This document shows, one piece after another, positions 45,699 through 53,024 of a DNA stretch of 64,000 nucleotides; the first letter of the stretch is position 1; every line of letters begins with the position of its first letter. The position numbers and the translations under genes are program-made. The stretch comes from Streptomyces griseoloalbus (lineage in GTDB: Bacteria > Actinomycetota > Actinomycetes > Streptomycetales > Streptomycetaceae): positions 124,001 to 188,000 of the forward strand of contig BMUD01000003.1 of assembly GCA_014650015.1 (NCBI GenBank), in the 5' to 3' direction. The notes under the pieces were generated by a model. It did no database searches. It was not told the DNA's origin and worked only from the letters and a program-made list of their open reading frames with translations.

Positions 45699-46520
45699 TC
45701 ACGGATCGAGGTCGGCCCCGGAGCGCTCGTCGAAGATCCGCATGGCCTTGGCGGTCACCGGGCCCGGGGCGCCGGGCAGTTCGCGGTCGTCGACGCGGTG
45801 CACGGCCTGGACGTCGCGCAGGGTGGAGGTGAGGAAGACTTCCTCGGCCCCCCGCAGGACGTCCAGCGGCAGGTCGGTCTCCTTGGCGCCGGTCCACTCG
45901 ACGGCGAGGGCGCGGGTGATGCCGGCGAGGCAGCCGGAGGCGAGCGGCGGGGTGTGGAGTTCGCCGTCGAGGACGACGAAGACGTTCGACCCGGTGCCCT
46001 CGCAGAGCTGTCCGACGGTGTTGCCGAACAGCGCCTCGGAGGCTCCCCGTTCGCGGGCGCGGGCGAGGGCGACGACGTTCTCGGCGTACGAGGTGGTCTT
46101 CAGGCCGGTGAGCGCGCCGCGCTCGTTGCGCGTCCAGGGGACGGTGATGACGGCGGTGGAGTCGGGGCGGCGGGTGGTCTCGCCGAGGGCGACCACGAGG
46201 GTCGGGGCGTGCCCGCCGCGGTCGGAGCCGAGCGGGCCGTGACCGCCGGTGTAGGTGAGGCGCAGCCGGCCGAGCGGCATCGGATTGGCCTCGAGGACGG
46301 CGGCGCAGGCGCGGCGGACCTCGTCGAGGTCGGGGTCGGGCAGCCCGAGTCCCCGGGCCGACCGGGTCAGCCGGTCGAGGTGCCGGGTGAGCGCGAACGG
46401 CCGGCCGTCCACGGCCTTCACCGTCTCGAAGATGCCGTCGCCCACGGTCAGTCCGTGATCGAAGACGGAGACGCGGGCGGACTCGATGTCCTGCAGCCCG
46501 CCGTCGAGCCAGATCTTCAC
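45699..46520 (-). CDS. pabC: Aminotransferase class IV (aminodeoxychorismate lyase)
   Basis: PLP enzyme that releases pyruvate from 4-amino-4-deoxychorismate to give p-aminobenzoate for folate. It has 273 residues: DIESARVSVFDHGLTVGDGIFETVKAVDGRPFALTRHLDRL, catalytic Lys in LKTTSYAENVV-type region, and NVFVVLDGELHTPPLASGCLAGITR. Class IV sequences can also be branched-chain or D-amino acid aminotransferases, but coupling with a chorismate-utilising enzyme just upstream favours PabC. The ATG at 46520 overlaps the pabB-like stop by four bases. Confidence 0.85.
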   Translation of the reverse strand: MKIWLDGGLQDIESARVSVFDHGLTVGDGIFETVKAVDGRPFALTRHLDRLTRSARGLGLPDPDLDEVRRACAAVLEANPMPLGRLRLTYTGGHGPLGSDRGGHAPTLVVALGETTRRPDSTAVITVPWTRNERGALTGLKTTSYAENVVALARARERGASEALFGNTVGQLCEGTGSNVFVVLDGELHTPPLASGCLAGITRALAVEWTGAKETDLPLDVLRGAEEVFLTSTLRDVQAVHRVDDRELPGAPGPVTAKAMRIFDERSGADLDP

Positions 46521-47563
46521 CTCTTGGTCCCTTCACTCACCTGGTACGTTCCCGACGCTACCGCGAGCAGCCGGGAGGCCTTCAGTTCGGTCTCCCGCCA
46601 CTCCCCCTCGGGGTCGGAGCCCCAGGTGATCCCGGCGCCGGTGCCGAACCGCAGCACGGCGCCGCCGCCCGCGTCCCGGTCGATCCAGAAGGTGCGGATG
46701 CCCACCGCCAGCACGCCGGTGCCGCGGTCGGCGTCGACCCAGCCGAGGCCGCCGCAGTACGGGCCGCGGGGCGCCGTCTCCAGCGCGTCGATGATCCGCA
46801 GGGCGCTCGACTTGGGCGCGCCGGTGACCGAGCCGGGCGGGAAGGCCGCCGCGAGCAGCTCCGGCCATCCGGCGTCGGCACACAGCTCGCCCCGCACCGT
46901 CGACACGAGGTGGACCAGTCCCGGGTGCTTCTCGACGGCGCACAGATCGGGCACCGTGACCGTGCCGGTGGCGCAGACCCGCCCGATGTCGTTGCGGACC
47001 AGGTCGACGATCATGACGTTCTCGGCGTAGTCCTTCTCCAGGAGGTCCGCCTCCGTGCGTCCGGTGCCCTTGATCGGCCCGGACTCCACGACCCGCCCGT
47101 CGCGGCGCAGGAACAGCTCCGGCGACGCGGTGGCGATCTCCACGCCGTACCCGGGCAGGCGAATCGTTCCTGCATACGGAGCCGGGTTGCCCCGGGCCAG
47201 CAGGGCGGTGAGGGCATCCACGTCGGCGTCGTCCGGCACGGACGCGGACAGGATGCGGCAGAGGTTCGCCTGGTAGACCTCGCCGGCGGCTATGTGCTCG
47301 CGGACGCGGCGGACGGCCGCCGTGTACGCGGCGCGGTCGAGCGACGACGTCCAGTCACCAACCGCCGGCCCTCGCCAGCCGCCCGGCGCGGGAACCGGCT
47401 GTTCCCGTACGTCACGGAAGCGGGCGCAGGTCAAACGGCCCTCGAAATCCGCGCAGACGGCCCAGAAACCCCGGGAGTCCAGGGCTGCCGGGTCGTCGGT
47501 GACGTCGAGGAGGCCGGTGGCGACACGGTCGCCGAAGCGGGCGAGAGGCGGGAGGTCAGGCAC
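46517..47563 (-). CDS. pabB: Chorismate-binding enzyme (aminodeoxychorismate synthase component I)
   Basis: 348 residues of the anthranilate/para-aminobenzoate synthase component I family, short because the N-terminal Trp-binding region is reduced. Family peptides: KDYAENVMIVDLVRNDIGRV, FPPGSVTGAPKSSALRIIDALE (the substrate-binding PPGSVTGAPK), and GPYCGGLGWVD. It aminates chorismate with ammonia supplied by a PabA subunit encoded elsewhere. The start is GTG at 47563. It is translationally coupled to pabC, so both steps to p-aminobenzoate are together. Confidence 0.88.
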   Translation of the reverse strand: MPDLPPLARFGDRVATGLLDVTDDPAALDSRGFWAVCADFEGRLTCARFRDVREQPVPAPGGWRGPAVGDWTSSLDRAAYTAAVRRVREHIAAGEVYQANLCRILSASVPDDADVDALTALLARGNPAPYAGTIRLPGYGVEIATASPELFLRRDGRVVESGPIKGTGRTEADLLEKDYAENVMIVDLVRNDIGRVCATGTVTVPDLCAVEKHPGLVHLVSTVRGELCADAGWPELLAAAFPPGSVTGAPKSSALRIIDALETAPRGPYCGGLGWVDADRGTGVLAVGIRTFWIDRDAGGGAVLRFGTGAGITWGSDPEGEWRETELKASRLLAVASGTYQVSEGTKR

Positions 47564-47671
47564 GCGACGAGTCTATGGCGGGGGCACTTCGGGCGACCCG
47601 GTCATGTCCGTCACGACGCCGCGGGCACAGACGTGAGCAGGCGCAGCGCAGCACGCTGCACAAACGGGTTT

Positions 47672-47699
47672 TTGTGCTGGCCCCGGAATCCGCTAGAGT
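47672..47699 (+). promoter_or_regulatory. Promoter for the tRNA cluster
   Basis: TTGTGC (47672-47677), 16-base spacer, TAGAGT (47694-47699), 41 bases before the first tRNA. A good vegetative-type promoter. Confidence 0.6.
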
Positions 47700-47740
47700 T
47701 CAGTTCGTCGCCGGGACGCGCAAGCCGACCGAAACGACAG

Positions 47741-47813
47741 GCGGACGTAGCTCAGTTGGTAGAGCGCAACCTTGCCAAGGTTGAGGTCGCGAGTTCGAAC
47801 CTCGTCGTCCGCT
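47741..47813 (+). tRNA. tRNA-Gly (anticodon GCC)
   Basis: 73 bases. Acceptor GCGGACG/CGTCCGC, anticodon arm CAACC-TTGCCAA-GGTTG, TpsiC loop GTTCGAAC, discriminator T. First of five tRNAs in one transcript. Confidence 0.96.
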
Positions 47814-47850
47814 CGCAGGAAGAGGGGGCTTCCCGGCCCCCTGCACTCCT

Positions 47851-47921
47851 GGTGGAGTGGCCGAGAGGCGAGGCAACGGCCTGCAAAGCCGTCTACACGG
47901 GTTCAAATCCCGTCTCCACCT
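47851..47921 (+). tRNA. tRNA-Cys (anticodon GCA)
   Basis: 71 bases, with CCA encoded directly after (47922-47924), unlike its neighbours. Acceptor GGTGGAG/CTCCACC, anticodon arm ACGGC-CTGCAAA-GCCGT. Confidence 0.95.
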
Positions 47922-47925
47922 CCAA

Positions 47926-47997
47926 GGACGATTAGCTCAGCGGGAGAGCGCTTCCCTGACACGGAAGAGGTCACTGGTTCAATCCCAGTATCGTCCA
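47926..47997 (+). tRNA. tRNA-Val (anticodon GAC), copy 1
   Basis: 72 bases. Acceptor GGACGAT/ATCGTCC, anticodon arm CTTCC-CTGACAC-GGAAG. Only one base separates it from the encoded CCA of tRNA-Cys. Confidence 0.96.
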
Positions 47998-48016
47998 CTG
48001 GATCTTCGGATCCCCC

Positions 48017-48088
48017 GCGCGATTAGCTCAGCGGGAGAGCGCTTCCCTGACACGGAAGAGGTCACTGGTTCAATCCCAGTATCGCGCA
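48017..48088 (+). tRNA. tRNA-Val (anticodon GAC), copy 2 with altered acceptor stem
   Basis: Body identical to copies 1 and 3, but acceptor GCGCGAT/ATCGCGC: positions 2-3 and 70-71 are changed together, so pairing is kept. Confidence 0.95.
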
Positions 48089-48131
48089 CGCAGTGCCCAT
48101 GATCCGCTCCCCGGAGTGATCGTGGTCCCGA

Positions 48132-48203
48132 GGACGATTAGCTCAGCGGGAGAGCGCTTCCCTGACACGGAAGAGGTCACTGGTTCAATCCCAGTATCGT
48201 CCA
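48132..48203 (+). tRNA. tRNA-Val (anticodon GAC), copy 3
   Basis: 72 bases, identical to copy 1 including acceptor GGACGAT/ATCGTCC. Followed by the cluster terminator. Confidence 0.96.
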
Positions 48204-48209
48204 CACCCC

Positions 48210-48247
48210 ACCGAACCCCCGGCCGCGCCAGCGGCCGGGGGTTCGGT
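48210..48247 (+). terminator. Terminator of the tRNA cluster
   Basis: Perfect 17-bp stem ACCGAACCCCCGGCCGC with complement and GCCA loop, 7 bases after the last tRNA. Confidence 0.85.
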
Positions 48248-48280
48248 CGTTCCCAGGATCAGGGGATCCTGGGAACGACC
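48245..48280 (-). terminator. Terminator of the zinc-ribbon gene
   Basis: Perfect 16-bp stem GGTCGTTCCCAGGATC with complement and 4-base loop. It shares three bases with the tRNA terminator and lies 8 bases past the stop of the leftward zinc-ribbon gene. Confidence 0.8.
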
Positions 48281-48287
48281 GGAGTCC

Positions 48288-48578
48288 TCAGGACGAGAAC
48301 AGCATGTGCCCGAAGCTCTTGTGCCGGCGGTGACCGTAGTGGCCGCCGTGCGGGGCCGCGCCCCACGCGGGAGGCTGCGGGGCAGGAGCCGCCGGGTACG
48401 CCTGCGGGGCGGCGGGCGGGGCGGGCGGCGCGGGCTGGGACCACTGGGACTCGAGACGGGTCAGCGACTCCAGCTCGCCGTAGTCGAGGAAGATGCCTCG
48501 GCACCCGCTGCACTGCTCGATCTGAACGCCGTTGCGGTTGTAGGTGTGCATCGGCGCACGACACTTGGGACACTGCAT
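48288..48578 (-). CDS. TFIIB-type zinc-ribbon protein
   Basis: 96 residues. Zinc ribbon with two CxxC pairs: QCPKCRAPMHTYNRNGVQIEQCSGCRGIFLDYGELESLTRLE (zf-TFIIB family). The remainder is Pro/Ala-rich and then His/Gly-rich (HGGHYGHRRHKSFGHMLF), suggesting extra metal binding. Bacterial members of this family are not transcription factor TFIIB and have no settled function. The start is ATG at 48578. Confidence 0.85.
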   Translation of the reverse strand: MQCPKCRAPMHTYNRNGVQIEQCSGCRGIFLDYGELESLTRLESQWSQPAPPAPPAAPQAYPAAPAPQPPAWGAAPHGGHYGHRRHKSFGHMLFSS

Positions 48579-48658
48579 GATCGGTTCAACTCCTCGCCGG
48601 TCGGCCCTGCTTCACGTTTCGCCAGGACAGACTCTGTCCGGCTGCAGTCGGTTGCACC

Positions 48659-49597
48659 CTACTTCCCGAACTCGTGGCGCTCCCGCGGCGGGAGGGTGAC
48701 CATGCGCTCGCAGGCGTCGACCACGGACTGCTCCACCTCGTCCAGGAGCCGCCGCTCCACCACGGCCTTGGTGATCATCCGGGCGGCGGTCTGCACGGTG
48801 AGGGCTCGGGCCGGGACGTCGAGTACGGCCCATGGGTCGGCGTCGGCGGGGACGGCCGGTCCGCCCGCGGCGCGGTAGGCGTCGAGGAAACGCGCCCATT
48901 CCTCCGCCGGGAGGAGCCCGCACGCGAACCAGGCCGCCGGACGCGCGAGGTCCCAGGCGGGGACGCCCACGCCCAGGTCGTCGACGTCTATCAGCCGCCA
49001 CGGGCCGTCGGGGAGGCGTACGAGCTGGCCCAGGTGGAGATCGCCGTGGCACAGGGCGGTGGAAGTGTCGGGCATGGGCGCTTCGGCGCGGGCCCAGGCG
49101 GGCAGGGTGGCCCAGGCCCGCAGCACGGGGACGGCGGCGGGCGGGGTGTCGCCGATGGCACGCAGGCGGGCGAGGGCACGGGCGGCCTTGGCCGGGCCGC
49201 GCATCGTGGGCAACGGCCCACGGACGGGGGTGCGGTGCAGGCGGGCGAGGAGGGTGGCGGCGGATTCCCAGGGGGCGGCGTCGGGGTCGTCCGGGTCCAC
49301 GGGGGTGCCGTACGGCCAAAAGGTCACCAGGCGGCCGTGCAGGGCGACCGGCGTCGGGCTGAGCGGGCGCAGGAAGACGTCCGGGTGCTGCGCGGCGGCG
49401 GTGAGGCGGAGGGCCAGGTCGGCGGGGTCCGTGCCCGGGGGGTGGGCCTTGGCGACGGTGTCGGCGTGGCGGACGACGGTGGCATCGGGGCGGTGCAGAA
49501 GCGTGCGGGTGGCTCCGCAGGGGCAGGTGGGGGTGCGGCTGTGGGCCATGCGCCTGGCGCGGGCGGTGAGTTCGGGGAGGAGGGGGTCGGGGGTCAC
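48659..49597 (-). CDS. APH-type phosphotransferase
   Basis: 312 residues of the aminoglycoside phosphotransferase/kinase-like fold. Brenner motif CHGDLHLGQLV (~194-204) and the metal-binding IDVDDLGVGVPAWDLA (~215-230). The N-lobe has CPCGATRTLLHRPDATVVRHADTVAKAH. The C-terminus ends in a helical ARMITKAVVERRLLDEVEQSVVDACERMV segment. It may be a small-molecule kinase; antibiotic resistance is not indicated by context. The start is GTG at 49597 after AGGGAG. Confidence 0.85.
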   Translation of the reverse strand: MTPDPLLPELTARARRMAHSRTPTCPCGATRTLLHRPDATVVRHADTVAKAHPPGTDPADLALRLTAAAQHPDVFLRPLSPTPVALHGRLVTFWPYGTPVDPDDPDAAPWESAATLLARLHRTPVRGPLPTMRGPAKAARALARLRAIGDTPPAAVPVLRAWATLPAWARAEAPMPDTSTALCHGDLHLGQLVRLPDGPWRLIDVDDLGVGVPAWDLARPAAWFACGLLPAEEWARFLDAYRAAGGPAVPADADPWAVLDVPARALTVQTAARMITKAVVERRLLDEVEQSVVDACERMVTLPPRERHEFGK

Positions 49598-49915
49598 TTG
49601 GCTCCCTGGGAGGTCGGTCTGGGGGGAGCGTACGTGGAGGGTGACCGGCAGGGGTGGGGACCGGGGGCGGGTTGTGCATCCCGGCGCTCACGGGGCGCGC
49701 CGCTTGCGCCCACCCGTGCCACTGCGAAGGCACCTCCCGAGCTCTTGGGGTACCGGGGAGGCACGACCGCCCGCAGTGACGTGCGGACACGGCAATGCCG
49801 GCGCAGCTCCCCAGCTGCGCCGGCATTTTCTGCCGTCCGCCGCACCCCCGTCCCCACGGGGTTTCATGGATGGATGTCCCCGCCCGGACCGCTCTTCCGG
49901 GCCTGGGGTCGCCGC
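49598..49915. other. Intergenic region upstream of the phosphotransferase gene
   Basis: Holds a strong terminator (49794-49827) for the small membrane protein and about 190 bases upstream of the phosphotransferase gene that should include its promoter. No gene recognised. Confidence 0.5.
49794..49827. terminator. Terminator between small membrane protein and phosphotransferase genes
   Basis: Perfect 15-bp stem AATGCCGGCGCAGCT with complement and a CCCC loop. A TTTT tract lies on the plus side; it follows the leftward 59-residue gene at 89 bases. Confidence 0.75.
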
Positions 49916-50095
49916 TCAGCGCCCCAGCATCTCACCCACGGACGACGCCTGTGTGGTCACCGTCTCCCACCCGTCGAAGACGAGGAGGAGCAGGACCGCC
50001 AGGGGAAGGGCCATCAGCGTCGCCACCAGCGGGTGGCGACGGCCCTCGCCGCGTTCCCGCGTGCGGATCTCTGTCCGCGGTGCCGTGTGGGCCAT
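49916..50095 (-). CDS. 59-residue single-span membrane protein
   Basis: From ATG at 50095 with AGGAGAGGG upstream: basic N-terminus (RTEIRTRERGEGRRHP), one TM (LVATLMALPLAVLLLLVF, ~22-40) and a short outside tail DGWETVTTQASSVGEMLGR. Short, but start signals, topology (positive-inside) and terminator all support it. Function unknown. The longer frame to 50215 is not supported. Confidence 0.65.
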   Translation of the reverse strand: MAHTAPRTEIRTRERGEGRRHPLVATLMALPLAVLLLLVFDGWETVTTQASSVGEMLGR

Positions 50096-50292
50096 GGTCC
50101 CTCTCCTGACCGTTTCTGTTGTCTTTGGCAGCGGCGGGCGTCTGACCTCGGGGGACGAGTGCTGCACCCGCCGCTTGACCTCAAATCTAGGCGCCCGGCG
50201 CTTCCCGGACGTCATGCCCTCGTACCGATTTCCGGGCCTCCCGGAGGATGAGCCATGACCCGCCGTGTACTCCCCTGGGTGGAGAGGGGGTC

Positions 50293-50568
50293 CTACGTCT
50301 CAGGGACATCCCGGAAGGGCCGCCCGCTCTGTCCGGCTTTCTCCGAGCTCTCCTCCCGCGGTATCGGCTGTTCCACCAGCGCGAGTACCCGGTTCGCCAT
50401 GAAACGGGCCGTCCGCACCACGGCCCCGGTTCGGGTGACTTCGCTCACTTCGACCACTCCTCGGCGCACCGCCGTCTCCACCCGGCGCCCGGCCCTGCTC
50501 GCCACGACCTCGTACGTACGCGTCGTGTCCCCCGCGTCCACGACGATCTCCACACGATCACCCTTCAC
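50293..50568 (-). CDS. Small conserved-looking protein, unknown
   Basis: 91 residues from GTG at 50568 (GGGGG ribosome-binding site). Begins KGDRVEIVVDAGDTTRTYEVVASRAGRRVETAVRRGVVEVSEVTRTG, an alternating polar/hydrophobic pattern that suggests a small beta fold, then RTARFMANRVLALVEQP. No known domain. It is divergent from the kinase gene; the shared 195-base gap should hold both promoters. Confidence 0.6.
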   Translation of the reverse strand: MKGDRVEIVVDAGDTTRTYEVVASRAGRRVETAVRRGVVEVSEVTRTGAVVRTARFMANRVLALVEQPIPREESSEKAGQSGRPFRDVPET

Positions 50569-50763
50569 GCGATCAATCCCCCTTCGGTGTCGGATGGTTG
50601 GGATCACGCGCCGCGTGAACCCGGCCTGCTCACGCGCTCCCTGACCACTCTTCCAGTGTCCCACCGGGCACTGACAATCGATCGGTTCGAGAGGGCGCGG
50701 CCTCTGCGCACGGGCGGCCGTGGAAACGTAAGCTGTGGCACGTCACAGGACCGGGCAGCGGGG

Positions 50764-52179
50764 ATGAACATGGCGATGATGCGCCTGAGGCGCGAGGACC
50801 CGCGCGTCGTCGGCTCTTTCAGGCTTCACCGACGGCTCGGCGCGGGCGGGATGGGCGTGGTGTACCTGGGCTCCGACAAGAAGGGGCAGCGGGTCGCGCT
50901 GAAGGTCATCCGGCCGGACCTCGCGGAGGACCAGGAGTTCCGCTCGCGGTTCGCGCGTGAGGTCTCGGCGGCACGGCGCATCCGCGGGGGCTGTACGGCC
51001 CGGCTGGTGGCCGCCGACCTCGACGCGGACCGGCCGTGGTTCGCCACGCAGTACGTGCCCGGGCCGTCGCTGCACGACAAGGTCGCCGACGAGGGGCCGC
51101 TCTGCGCCGCCGAGGTCGCCGCCGTCGGCGCGGCCCTCTCCGAGGGGCTGGTCGCGGTCCACGAGGCCGGTGTGGTGCACCGGGACCTCAAGCCGTCCAA
51201 CATCCTGCTGTCCCCGAAGGGGCCGCGGATCATCGACTTCGGCATCGCCTGGGCGACCGGCGCCTCGACGCTCACGCACGTCGGCACGGCGGTCGGCTCG
51301 CCCGGATTCCTCGCCCCGGAGCAGGTGCGCGGCGCCGCCGTCACCCCCGCCACGGACGTGTTCTCGCTGGGCGCCACGCTCGCCTACGCGTCGATGGGCG
51401 ACTCGCCCTTCGGGCACGGCAGTTCCGAGGTGATGCTGTACCGCGTCGTGCATGAGGAGGCGCAACTGCACGGCGTCCCGGACGCGCTGGCCCCGCTCGT
51501 CCGCGCCTGTCTGGCGAAGGACCCGGAGGAGCGGCCCAGCACGCTCCAACTGTCGCTGCGGCTCAAGGAGATCGCGGCCCGGGAGGCCCAGGGCCTCGCC
51601 GACGTCCGTCCGCCGGCGCCGCGCGGCGCCGAGGCGGAGCGGCCCACCGGCCGCCTCGCGGACACCTACCCGGAGCGCGCGCAGCGCCGGCCGGGGGGCC
51701 AGGGCACTCCTGCGCCACGCGGTGGGCCGGGCGGGCGCGGTCCCGCTCCCAAGGGCAGCGTGCCGTCTTCCGGGCGGAACAACCGGAGCGTGCCCGCTTC
51801 GCGCCGGGGCTCCTCACGCGACGGCTCCCCGCGCGGTGGTACGCCGTCCCGGTCGGGGTCCCGGCCCGCACCGGCGTCCCGGAACACGACCCGGTCCGGC
51901 ACCGGTGCCCGGCGTCCGCGGTCCCGGCCGACCGGGACCGGCCTGCGGCCTGCCAATCCGCGGCTGCTCCGGCAGCGGCTGTTCGTGTTCGTCGTCGTGA
52001 CGCTGGTGGTCGCCCTCGGTATCGCGCTGGTACAGGGCTGCCAGGGACCCTCACGCGGCCTCGGCGGCGACGGCGGCGTACGGGAGCAGGAGCGGGTCGC
52101 CGGCGGCGGGTACACATCGCTGCCCGAGGACGAGCCCATGTACGAGCGGTACGTCGCGGCACGGGAACAGGACGGCTGA
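50764..52179 (+). CDS. Membrane-anchored Ser/Thr protein kinase (PKN type)
   Basis: 471 residues. Kinase domain ~18-285: glycine loop GAGGMGVVYLG, Lys in VALKVIRPD, catalytic HRDLKPSNILL, Mg loop DFGIA, and APEQ in place of APE, with a complete set of active-site residues. A long Arg/Ser/Pro/Gly-rich juxtamembrane linker (~290-400) with many Ser residues follows. Then one TM (LFVFVVVTLVVALGIALVQG, ~405-424) and a ~47-residue extracellular tail without PASTA repeats. It senses something other than peptidoglycan, if anything. The start is ATG at 50764; the open frame from 50248 is not coding. Confidence 0.92.
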   Translation: MNMAMMRLRREDPRVVGSFRLHRRLGAGGMGVVYLGSDKKGQRVALKVIRPDLAEDQEFRSRFAREVSAARRIRGGCTARLVAADLDADRPWFATQYVPGPSLHDKVADEGPLCAAEVAAVGAALSEGLVAVHEAGVVHRDLKPSNILLSPKGPRIIDFGIAWATGASTLTHVGTAVGSPGFLAPEQVRGAAVTPATDVFSLGATLAYASMGDSPFGHGSSEVMLYRVVHEEAQLHGVPDALAPLVRACLAKDPEERPSTLQLSLRLKEIAAREAQGLADVRPPAPRGAEAERPTGRLADTYPERAQRRPGGQGTPAPRGGPGGRGPAPKGSVPSSGRNNRSVPASRRGSSRDGSPRGGTPSRSGSRPAPASRNTTRSGTGARRPRSRPTGTGLRPANPRLLRQRLFVFVVVTLVVALGIALVQGCQGPSRGLGGDGGVREQERVAGGGYTSLPEDEPMYERYVAAREQDG

Positions 52180-52204
52180 GAGCACACCCCCCTCCTGCTC
52201 GCCC

Positions 52205-53023
52205 CTACTCCTGGGGGCGGCCCGTCGCCACCGCGTAGAAGGCGACCGCCGCCGCGGCGCCCACGTTGAGGGAGTCGACGCCGTGGGACATCGGGATGCG
52301 GACCCACTCGTCGGCGGCGGCCAGGGCCCGGGTGGACAGGCCGTTCCCTTCCGCGCCCAGCATCAGCGCCACACGGTCCATGCGGTGGGGCGCCACCTCG
52401 TCGAGGGACCGGGCCTTGTCGTCGGGGGTGAGGGCGAGGAGGGTGAAGCCCGCCTCGCGGACCGCGTCCAGACCCTTGGGCCAGGTGTCCACACGCGCGT
52501 ACGGCACGGAGAAGACCGCGCCCATGGAGACCTTGACGCTGCGGCGGTAGAGGGGGTCGGCGCAGTCCGGGGAGAGCAGGACGGCGTCCATGCCGAGGGC
52601 GGCGGCGGAGCGGAAGACGGCGCCGATGTTGGTGTGGTCGTTGACCGACTCCATGATCACCACTCGGCGGGCGGTCCGGAGCAGGTCGGCCGCGGTGGGC
52701 AGCGGTTCGCGCCGCATGGAGGCGAGCGCGCCGCGGTGCACGTGGTAGCCGGTGACCTGTTCGGCCAGCGTGGGATCCACGACGTACACCGGGGCGGTTG
52801 CCCGGTCGATGACGTCCCGCATGCTGTCGACCCACTTCGCCGACAGCAGCATCGACCGCATCGCGTAGCCCGCTTCCCCGGCGCGCCTGATGACCTTCTC
52901 GCCCTCGGCGATGAACAGGCCCTCGGCGGGTTCGCGCTTGCGGCGCAGTTCCACGTCGGTCAGGCCCGTGTAGTCGTACAGACGGGGGTCGTCGGGGTCG
53001 TCGAGGGTGATGAGTTCGGCCAT
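52205..53023 (-). CDS. SpoU/TrmH-family RNA methyltransferase
   Basis: 272 residues. SPOUT fold: an N-terminal RNA-binding domain (DVELRRKREPAEGLFIAEGEKVIRR), then knotted catalytic domain with motif 1 (ESVNDHTNIGAVFRSAAALG), motif 2 (LMLGAEGNGLS) and motif 3 (IPMSHGVDSLNVGAAAAVAFY). Methylates a ribose 2'-OH in rRNA or tRNA. Its ATG at 53023 is one base after the stop of the SUMT gene, so translation is coupled to a cobalamin gene. I see no functional reason beyond operon economy. Confidence 0.9.
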   Translation of the reverse strand: MAELITLDDPDDPRLYDYTGLTDVELRRKREPAEGLFIAEGEKVIRRAGEAGYAMRSMLLSAKWVDSMRDVIDRATAPVYVVDPTLAEQVTGYHVHRGALASMRREPLPTAADLLRTARRVVIMESVNDHTNIGAVFRSAAALGMDAVLLSPDCADPLYRRSVKVSMGAVFSVPYARVDTWPKGLDAVREAGFTLLALTPDDKARSLDEVAPHRMDRVALMLGAEGNGLSTRALAAADEWVRIPMSHGVDSLNVGAAAAVAFYAVATGRPQE

Positions 53024-53024
53024 G

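Noticed and set aside
47926-48203. Regularly repeated ~72-base units suggestive of a CRISPR array
   Set aside because: The units are tRNA-Val genes with complete cloverleaves; the intervals are short and unlike spacers.
48659-49597. Aminoglycoside resistance determinant
   Set aside because: The APH fold is real but broad; sequence and context give no sign of antibiotic modification.
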